Origin: Candidatus Zhuqueibacterota bacterium
Lineage (GTDB): Bacteria; SM23-31; B21-G16
Reading direction: 5' to 3'
Length of the DNA: 6,030 bases
NCBI GenBank assembly: GCA_003644825.1
Contig: QNDJ01000125.1
Coordinates: forward strand, 1 to 6,030
This document shows positions 1 through 5,107 of this stretch, piece after piece. The notes beneath the pieces are model-generated. The model was not told where the DNA came from, ran no database searches, and saw only the letters and a list, made by a program, of their open reading frames with translations. Each line of letters starts with the position of its first letter. Position 1 is the first letter of the stretch. The translations under genes were made by a program, and so were the position numbers.

Positions 1-11
1 GTTTAGTATTT

Positions 12-17
12 TATAAT
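12..17 (+). promoter_or_regulatory. Possible -10 element upstream of the zinc-ribbon gene
   Basis: A perfect TATAAT hexamer lies in the very AT-rich first 60 bases, about 130 bases before the zinc-ribbon start. A matching -35 box would lie off the left edge, so only half of a sigma70-type promoter can be seen. In DNA of about 18% G+C such a hexamer occurs easily by chance, and Bacteroidota promoters use a different consensus (TTTG / TAnnTTTG). It is listed only as a candidate. Confidence 0.15.
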
Positions 18-65
18 GACCTATATTTATTGTATTGTGTTATTAAGATAATTAAAGTTCAGTGA

Positions 66-149
66 GTCCCAGGGTCTTCAGTTGCTGATGCACAAGTCGA
101 TAGGCCGCCTGTGGATGGTTTTAATAATCGAGTTTGGAGCATGATATAA
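66..149 (+). pseudogene. Possible 3' remnant of a decayed gene
   Basis: A 27-codon frame opens directly after a TGA at 63-65 and ends at TAA 147-149. Its translation is of mixed, protein-like composition (it contains ADAQVDRPP and ends NNRVWSMI) and it sits in a patch of about 55% G+C that begins abruptly after about 18% G+C. The TAA overlaps the ATG of the next gene as TAATG, the kind of junction seen between co-translated genes. There is no start codon with a ribosome site and no full-length frame upstream, so if it was ever coding, only the tail is left. No family is recognised. It could equally be a chance frame. Confidence 0.2.
136..139 (+). promoter_or_regulatory. Ribosome binding site deciding the zinc-ribbon start
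   Basis: GGAG lies nine bases before the ATG at 149. It favours that start over the in-frame TTG at 134, which overlaps the motif itself. Confidence 0.5.
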
Positions 150-328
150 TGAAAATAAAAAAGCAAAATGAGGTATTGCCTGTTTGCCCCCACTGCAAAG
201 CAGAGCTCGAAGAATTGTGGTTTAGGGAATTCAAGAGCGATATGGGTAAACGCTGTATCTATTTTTGTCCCAAGTGCAAATCGTGCTTGGGTATTTCTCA
301 CCGAAAAGGCATTACAATGGGATTATGA
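149..328 (+). CDS. Small zinc-ribbon protein, function unknown
   Basis: This encodes a 59-residue protein with two CxxC knuckles, CPHC at residues 13-16 and CPKC at 40-43, separated by a 23-residue segment containing ELWFREF and an aromatic IYF just before the second knuckle. That spacing is the standard layout of a one-zinc ribbon, so the four cysteines very likely bind one Zn(II). Cys36 and Cys46 are additional. There is no signal peptide or membrane segment, so it should be cytoplasmic. Free-standing ribbons of this size may bind nucleic acid or protein, but nothing here says which. The ATG at 149 is chosen because GGAG precedes it at good spacing; the in-frame TTG at 134 would add five residues. 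The gene stands alone: 470 bases separate it from the next intact gene. Its G+C (about 40-48% over most of its length) is higher than that of the flanks, which may point to separate ancestry. Confidence 0.7.
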   Translation: MKIKKQNEVLPVCPHCKAELEELWFREFKSDMGKRCIYFCPKCKSCLGISHRKGITMGL

Positions 329-798
329 GGTGAAGGTCGATTCGATAAAAGAATAAGTAAAGCAATTGAACAGAACCTGCATAAAGACATAATTTGTTCT
401 TACGGTTGTGCTTTCAGTAATTCTCACTGTGCTGTTTTTCCCTATCGCCTACAAAACGTAAAAGCTACTACTTTATGTTATACCCTCCAATAGAGAGTGT
501 GAAAATTGTTGGTATAAATAGAAAATAGTTAAATGAAGATATCAAAACGAAAAAACCAACTTTTATCAGCATTTTGTTGCTTTTAGCAGTAACTATCATC
601 CTTTCCCGGGCATTTTTTATATTTATATTGAATATTATTATATTAATTTTTAAAATGATTTTTAGTAAAAAATTTAGAAGATTCATAATTTAATTGTTAA
701 TCAGAATATATATCTGGATGATTGGAAAAGGACAGAACACAGTTAAGGGAATAATTGTTTTTAGAAAAAGTCAATATTTCATAAAATAATTGTATTAA
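329..798. other. 470-base region without an intact gene
   Basis: No complete gene with a plausible start and protein-like content is seen on either strand. The first part (to about 490) is 35-37% G+C and continues the zinc-ribbon reading frame without a stop until TAG 491-493. The second part is extremely AT-rich (about 17% G+C at 601-660) and contains the broken leader-like frame annotated at 533-693. A 72-codon minus-strand frame at 468-686 is low-complexity Ile/Asn/Phe sequence antisense to that leader and is not considered a gene. No strong hairpin with a T tract was found, and no convincing promoter for the gene at 799. It looks like decayed or non-coding spacer. Confidence 0.5.
533..693 (+). 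pseudogene. Frameshifted signal-peptide-like leader, probable gene remnant
   Basis: An ATG at 533 opens a frame reading MKISKRK and then stops at TAG 584-586. The -1 frame, entered at the run of six A at 550-555, reads on as KKPTFISILLLLAVT followed by IILSRA, and stays open to TAA 691-693. Joined, the two give a basic N-terminus, a hydrophobic core and a small-residue cleavage region, the pattern of a Sec signal peptide or membrane anchor. The -1 frame alone has no ATG, GTG or TTG at its 5' end (it begins after TAG 526-528). After about residue 28 the sequence turns into low-complexity Ile/Phe/Lys, so no mature domain is left. The simplest reading is the 5' stub of an exported-protein gene inactivated by loss of one A and by truncation. 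The junction is also a classic A AAA AAC slippery heptamer, but no product worth frameshifting for is visible. Confidence 0.3.
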
Positions 799-1671
799 AT
801 GAATAAAATGAGAGTAATAAGGATAGTAGTCAACTTATTAATTTTTATCATTTTTCTTTTGTATCAAAGTATAGTTTTTGCTCAATTACCATCTATTGAA
901 CAGGGAAGGCTTATTCGTGTCACTTCAACCAGATATTTGAATTCACCAATGATTGGAAAAATTAAAAAAATATCTTCAGATTCATTGTTATTTTTTGTAG
1001 GCAATAGATTGTTTGTTTTACCGGCTAATGAAATCCAGAAGATTGAGGTGAAAGTAAAACAAAAAAGGCATACTACAGAAGGTTTTATTCTTGGGGCGGT
1101 TCCCGGTGCTTTTCTTTTAGGTACCTATTTTTACAACGAAGAAAAGAATGCAAAAGGGGCTGGTAAAATTGGACAACCCGGTGCAGAAGGTGGAATTGTA
1201 ATGGGTTTACTATCAGGAGGGATAATTGGAGGATTAATTGGTCATTCTGTGATAACGGCTATCTGGCAGGAAATCTTTCCTGAGAATAGAGTTAGAGCGG
1301 TTGTACAGGGTGTAAAATCTCCGGGTCTTGCCTGTGCTATGTCTTTGATGTTGCCTGGTCTTGGACAATACTACAATGGAGATACAGAAAAGGGGATTAT
1401 GCAGGAGATTTTATTTTTTGGTGGTATTGTTGTGGCAATTATGGGTACTGATGATAATTCAACTCAGGAATTAATTGGAGGAGCCCTTGCTTATGGCTCT
1501 TACATCTGGTCTGTAATCGATGCACCATTATCGGCAAGAAGGAAAAACAAATTATTAAAACAACATAATTATAAAAATCTACCGAACTCCGAAAAGAAAC
1601 AAATTAAATTTGGTTTGAATATTTCTTATAAACGCAGTGCTTTGTGGTTTGAATTTTCGTATCATTTTTAG
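799..1671 (+). CDS. Exported glycine-zipper/DUF5683-like membrane protein, function unknown
   Basis: This encodes a 290-residue protein. Residues 1-28 form a signal peptide: basic start, a long hydrophobic run and a likely cut at VFA|QL. Residues 35-90 are beta-rich (GRLIRVTS, GKIKKISSDSLLFF, LPANEIQKIEVKV), resembling the small barrel-like segment of exported FCB-group proteins in which a glycine-rich membrane segment follows. Two such segments come next, GFILGAVPGAFLLG (about 95-108) and GGIVMGLLSGGIIGG (about 131-145). Residues 174-212 carry SPGLACAMSLMLPGLGQYYNGD followed by a hydrophobic stretch, the hallmark of TM2/DUF5683-type proteins, with another hydrophobic stretch at about 225-241. 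The tail ends in an amphipathic strand closing with Phe. The role is unknown; an envelope location is inferred. ATG 799 is used, with a second in-frame ATG at 808; neither has a Shine-Dalgarno motif. The GH2 gene follows 20 bases later, so co-transcription is likely. Confidence 0.8.
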   Translation: MNKMRVIRIVVNLLIFIIFLLYQSIVFAQLPSIEQGRLIRVTSTRYLNSPMIGKIKKISSDSLLFFVGNRLFVLPANEIQKIEVKVKQKRHTTEGFILGAVPGAFLLGTYFYNEEKNAKGAGKIGQPGAEGGIVMGLLSGGIIGGLIGHSVITAIWQEIFPENRVRAVVQGVKSPGLACAMSLMLPGLGQYYNGDTEKGIMQEILFFGGIVVAIMGTDDNSTQELIGGALAYGSYIWSVIDAPLSARRKNKLLKQHNYKNLPNSEKKQIKFGLNISYKRSALWFEFSYHF

Positions 1672-1675
1672 TAAT

Positions 1676-1683
1676 AAGAAAGG
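1676..1683 (+). promoter_or_regulatory. Shine-Dalgarno site of the GH2 gene
   Basis: AAGAAAGG lies eight bases before the ATG at 1692. An in-frame GTG at 1683 begins on the last base of this motif and would add three residues, but it has no ribosome site of its own. The motif therefore decides the start. It also lies directly after the stop of the preceding gene, supporting a shared transcript. Confidence 0.6.
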
Positions 1684-1691
1684 TGTTAAAA

Positions 1692-4196
1692 ATGAAAAGG
1701 AATATGCTATTGCTTTTAATAATAATTTCATTGTTTTCTTTCACATATAAACAAAGCCGTATACGGACACGGGTAATTGGGCAGGCTATTGACTTTGATG
1801 AGAACTGGCGTTTTTTAAAGGGTAACCCTGTTGGTGCTTCTTCAGTTAATTTTGATGATTCAAAATGGCAGGTTGTTCAACTTCCTCATGACTGGGCAAT
1901 TACAGGACCAGTAGAAATAGAAGGTGATGCCAATACCGGTAAATTACCCTGGCGTGGAGAAGGCTGGTATAGAAAATCTTTTATAATTGGTAGAGAAGAT
2001 AAAGGAGAACGAGTTTATTTTATTTTTTATGGTATAATGGCTTTTCCTGTAATTTATATCAATGGGCATAAGGCTGGTTCATGGGATTACGGTTATAATT
2101 CGTTCTATATTGATGCAACAGAATGGATAAAATTTGGTGAAAAAAATGTTATAGCTATTTATGTAGATACCAGGAAGCATCAAAGCCGATGGTATCCTGG
2201 TGCAGGGATTTATCGTAAAGTTGAGATGTACATATTGGATGAAATACATTTACAGCCATGGGGAATAGTGGTTACTACATCAGAAGTTGGGAAAAATAAA
2301 GCTATAGTTAAAGTAAAAAGCCTTGTTGTAAATCAGGGTAATACTGAAAGGAGGGTAACCATCGAAACCAGCCTTATTAGTCCAGAAGGACAGGAAATAG
2401 CCCAAAAAAAAGAATCCCTGCCGGTTGCTCCAGATACTGAAGTAGAATTTAATCAGACTTTTGAGGTGTCCCATCCGCAGAGATGGGATATAAACTCCCC
2501 GAAATTATACAAAGTTAGAACTGTGCTGAAAAAGGAGGGTGTTTTATGTGATATGAGGAATACGGAATTTGGTATAAGAACATTTAAATTTACTACAGAT
2601 GATGGTTTTCATCTGAACGGTCGCCGAGTGCAGATAAAAGGTGTGAACCTTCACCATGATCAGGGACCTCTTGGTGCGGCATTTTACCCTCGTGCTATGG
2701 AGCGGCAGCTGGAGATATTACGTAATATGGGTGTTAATGCCATTCGTACAAGCCATAATATGCCTGCGCCAGAGTTACTAACTTTCTGTGATAAAATGGG
2801 ATTTATAGTCTATAATGAAGCTTTTGATAAATGGACAGAACGATGGAGAGGTACGGCAGACCTGTTGCCTGATACGGATTTTAAAGAATTTATGAACCGT
2901 CAGATCAAAAACTTTGTTGAACGTGATAGAAATCACCCTTCTGTAGTCCTGTGGAGTGTGGGTAATGAGATGTATGATATCGAGATGAATAAGGAAAAAG
3001 GGGCATTTGAAAAACTTAAAATGGTAATACAGCTTTTTCATAAATATGACCCTACAAGACCTGTGACCTTAACCTGTTTTATGCAAAAATCAATTAAATT
3101 TGGTCATTCTGCTCTTTATGATGTACAGAGCTGGAACTATGGAGGTAAATACATTTATGCCTATCAGGCAGATTCCACAAAACCTGTGTTATGTAGTGAA
3201 TCGTCATCAGCTATAAGTACCAGAGATTATTATGAATTTCCGCTGGTAAAAAATAAAACTTATTTCAGTGACTCATTACAGATAAGTTCTTATGACCTTC
3301 ATGCAGTGGAATGGGGTGATATTCCAGACTGGGAATTTTACCGTCTGGAGGAAAATCCATATGCGTGTGGTGAATTTGTCTGGTCAGGTTTTGATTACAT
3401 TGGAGAACCTACTCCTTACAATAATTATTATGTCAGGAAGGGAAAAATAACAAAGGCTCAGGCATCCCGAAGCAGTTATTTTGGTATTATAGATTTATGT
3501 GGAATACCAAAAGACCGCTATTATCTCTACAGAAGTTACTGGGCACCGGAAAAAACAACCGTTCATATTTTACCTCATTGGACATGGCCAGGGCGTGAAG
3601 GGAAAATTATTCCGGTTTATGTATATACAAATGGAGACTCTGCTGAATTATTTGTGAATGGTAAATCTTATGGGGTTAAAGCCAAGAAGCGTGATGAAAC
3701 TGTTTCACTGCTTGAAAAATATGAAAAAGATTATTACTGCATTCTCGATAGATACAGATTGAGATGGGAAAATGTAATCTACGAGCCAGGTGAAGTTCGT
3801 GTTAAAGCATATAAAAGTGGGCATTTATTGGCAACCGCTGTTCGTAAAACTGTTGGGACACCTGCAGAGATCCGTCTTACACCCGACCGTTCTAAAATCC
3901 ATGCAGATGGTTATGACCTGTCTTATATACTCGTTGAAGCAGTGGATAAATATGGTGTGGTTAATCCTCATACTAATAGTATTGTAAAGTTTTTGGTAGG
4001 TGGTCCCGCTGTAATTGCTGGTGTTGGTAATGGTAATCCTCAATCTAAAACCCCGTTTGTTTCAAACAAATGTCCGCTCTTTCATGGAAAAGCAATGTTG
4101 ATTATTCGTAGTTTAAGAAATAAAAAAGGAACTATTAATGTAACTGCTGTCTGTAAAAAATTAACATCCGGATATACAGAAATTATAAGTTATTGA
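1692..4196 (+). CDS. Exported glycoside hydrolase family 2 enzyme (beta-galactosidase-like)
   Basis: This encodes an 834-residue retaining exo-beta-glycosidase, complete at both ends. After a hydrophobic leader (residues 1-18; no lipobox cysteine, cleavage site unclear) come the GH2 sugar-binding jelly roll (about 34-183; LPHDW, GEGWYRKSF, SRWYPGAGIYRKV), the immunoglobulin-like domain (about 184-301) and the TIM barrel (about 303-597). The barrel has RTSHNMPAPELLTFCDKMGF and NEAFDKW. The acid/base is Glu426 in WSVGNEM and the nucleophile is Glu503 in PVLCSESSSA, spaced as expected. A DUF4982-type domain (about 615-687; HILPHWTWPG, VYTNGDSAELFVNG) and a GH2 C-terminal domain of the C5 type (about 724-834; GNGNP) follow. 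This architecture is typical of Bacteroidota GH2 enzymes acting on plant or host glycans. Beta-galactosidase is the default call; beta-glucuronidase or related activities cannot be excluded from sequence alone. No SusC/D pair or sugar regulator is in view. The preceding membrane-protein gene ends 20 bases upstream. Confidence 0.93.
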   Translation: MKRNMLLLLIIISLFSFTYKQSRIRTRVIGQAIDFDENWRFLKGNPVGASSVNFDDSKWQVVQLPHDWAITGPVEIEGDANTGKLPWRGEGWYRKSFIIGREDKGERVYFIFYGIMAFPVIYINGHKAGSWDYGYNSFYIDATEWIKFGEKNVIAIYVDTRKHQSRWYPGAGIYRKVEMYILDEIHLQPWGIVVTTSEVGKNKAIVKVKSLVVNQGNTERRVTIETSLISPEGQEIAQKKESLPVAPDTEVEFNQTFEVSHPQRWDINSPKLYKVRTVLKKEGVLCDMRNTEFGIRTFKFTTDDGFHLNGRRVQIKGVNLHHDQGPLGAAFYPRAMERQLEILRNMGVNAIRTSHNMPAPELLTFCDKMGFIVYNEAFDKWTERWRGTADLLPDTDFKEFMNRQIKNFVERDRNHPSVVLWSVGNEMYDIEMNKEKGAFEKLKMVIQLFHKYDPTRPVTLTCFMQKSIKFGHSALYDVQSWNYGGKYIYAYQADSTKPVLCSESSSAISTRDYYEFPLVKNKTYFSDSLQISSYDLHAVEWGDIPDWEFYRLEENPYACGEFVWSGFDYIGEPTPYNNYYVRKGKITKAQASRSSYFGIIDLCGIPKDRYYLYRSYWAPEKTTVHILPHWTWPGREGKIIPVYVYTNGDSAELFVNGKSYGVKAKKRDETVSLLEKYEKDYYCILDRYRLRWENVIYEPGEVRVKAYKSGHLLATAVRKTVGTPAEIRLTPDRSKIHADGYDLSYILVEAVDKYGVVNPHTNSIVKFLVGGPAVIAGVGNGNPQSKTPFVSNKCPLFHGKAMLIIRSLRNKKGTINVTAVCKKLTSGYTEIISY

Positions 4197-4342
4197 AAGA
4201 TAAAAATTGTTGATAACTCGATGAGTTTAATTAATCCCAGATTTAAGTTCCTTGAATTGGCAAAGATGGATGTTCAATAAAAATGTCATGCAAAAGTCCG
4301 GACAATTCTAAAGGATTGTACCTTATTAAAGAATATTATTCT
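4197..4342. other. 146-base gap between GH2 and barrel genes
   Basis: This spacer holds a short inverted repeat (annotated separately) and a TTGGCA at 4257-4262 that resembles a -35 box. The only -10-like sequence near it is TAAAAA at 4278-4283, with a short 15-base spacer, so a promoter is possible but weak. An in-frame ATG at 4283 would extend the downstream protein by 20 residues, but that extension is polar and precedes the hydrophobic leader. The region is therefore read as untranslated. It probably separates two transcription units or holds an internal promoter. Confidence 0.35.
4215..4227. repeat. Short perfect inverted repeat after the GH2 gene
   Basis: AACTC and GAGTT flank a three-base GAT loop, 19 bases after the GH2 stop codon, followed by TTAATTAA-type sequence. 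A five-base stem with only two G-C pairs and no uninterrupted T tract is too weak for a confident intrinsic terminator. It may be a degenerate terminator, an operator half-site pair or chance. Confidence 0.25.
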
Positions 4343-5107
4343 ATGATAAGGTTCATAAAAGTTGTAATCATTATTATGATTTTAACGGTTGAAATATTTC
4401 CAAAAAGTGTGAAACCTCAGTCAAAACAAAATGGAGTATATATTTCGTATCAGATTGGTCATCTTTCCTTAATTGATGAATTAATTTCCAATCAGCAATA
4501 TTGTGGTAGCTTATCAGGCTGGGAAATAAAATGGATAGCTGGAGATTCTTCTCAAATAACCCAGCTTGGATTTAATTATATACTTGGTAAAAGAATAAAA
4601 AATTTCAGTGTAGAAGCAGAAGTTCAGAATTTCACCCTTTATTATGACTGGTTATTGAAGAGTGACATCTTTCGGATATTTTCGAAAGAATGTACCTTTT
4701 ATTCAGGTCCATCTGTGTTGATATTTCTCCATACTCGAAGACAGGATATAGGTAATACGCCTCTTGAAAAGTCTAATCTTGGTTCAATATCAATTAATAT
4801 ATATAATCGTATTGCTTTCAGAATAACACCAGCTTTTTGTTTAATGAGTGATTTCAGATTGTCATTGTTTTCATTTACAGGTAAAACGGTAGATACGGTT
4901 CCAGGTGAACAAGAACCGTCTAATCTGAAAGTATTATCGGGATTTTCTGCTGTAGACCTCTATTCAATAGTTAGTTTTCGATGGTTCCTGCAAAAATATT
5001 TTTCTTTAACTTTTGAGTACTTTTTTAATTTAAAGCAAGTATCAGTATGGGATTATTACCGGTCTTTAACAGACAATATTTCGTTAAAATTAGGAATATG
5101 GTTTTGA
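4343..5107 (+). CDS. Predicted outer-membrane beta-barrel protein, function unknown
   Basis: This encodes a 254-residue protein. Residues 1-16 (MIRFIKVVIIIMILTV) are a basic-then-hydrophobic leader consistent with Sec export. The remainder is rich in alternating aromatic/polar strands such as NGVYISYQIGHL (30-41), SGWEIKWIAG (58-67), FSVEAEVQNFTLYYDW (88-103), SISINIYNRIAFRIT (148-162), FRLSLFSF (171-178) and YFSLTFEYFFNL (219-230). It ends SLKLGIWF: a final strand closing with Phe, the usual recognition signal for BAM-dependent barrel insertion. The size fits a small 8- to 10-strand barrel. No family is recognised and no catalytic motif is visible. ATG 4343 is preferred over the in-frame ATG at 4283 because it places the hydrophobic leader at the N-terminus; neither has a good Shine-Dalgarno. 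Its stop overlaps the start of the S41 peptidase gene, implying coupled translation and a possible functional link. Confidence 0.72.
   Translation: MIRFIKVVIIIMILTVEIFPKSVKPQSKQNGVYISYQIGHLSLIDELISNQQYCGSLSGWEIKWIAGDSSQITQLGFNYILGKRIKNFSVEAEVQNFTLYYDWLLKSDIFRIFSKECTFYSGPSVLIFLHTRRQDIGNTPLEKSNLGSISINIYNRIAFRITPAFCLMSDFRLSLFSFTGKTVDTVPGEQEPSNLKVLSGFSAVDLYSIVSFRWFLQKYFSLTFEYFFNLKQVSVWDYYRSLTDNISLKLGIWF
5092..5095 (+). promoter_or_regulatory. Ribosome site inside the barrel gene for the S41 gene
   Basis: AGGA lies eight bases before TTG 5104 but only two bases before ATG 5098. By spacing it favours the TTG, whose TTGA overlaps the upstream TGA stop. The protein would then begin (M)NKIFIAFLF, a typical leader. 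By codon strength the ATG is preferred. The two starts differ by only two residues. Confidence 0.4.

Noticed and set aside
59-301. 80-codon minus-strand frame
   Set aside because: It lies antisense to the zinc-ribbon gene, whose CxxC pairs and ribosome site are far stronger evidence; no motif or plausible domain is seen.
393-461. Short + frame reading FVLTVVLSVILTVLFF, like a membrane helix
   Set aside because: It opens after a TAA, has only a GTG without a ribosome site, and is about 22 codons long; T-rich DNA easily gives such strings.
468-686. 72-codon minus-strand frame, hydrophobic Ile/Asn/Phe-rich
   Set aside because: Its composition follows from the A+T-rich DNA, with no ribosome site and no recognisable domain.
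702-716. CAGA/TCTG inverted repeat with AT loop
   Set aside because: A stem of four base pairs is not distinguishable from chance in this composition.
755-787. TTGTTT followed by AT-rich sequence as a promoter for the gene at 799
   Set aside because: No -10 hexamer of acceptable match lies at 16-18 bases; TAAAAT at 782-787 is 21 bases away.
2778-3041. 87-codon minus-strand frame within the GH2 gene
   Set aside because: It is antisense to the conserved GH2 catalytic barrel, which explains the sequence fully.
3790-4043. Overlapping + and - frames in the 3' part of the GH2 gene
   Set aside because: Both are shadows of the GH2 C-terminal domain, which has recognisable family motifs in its own frame.
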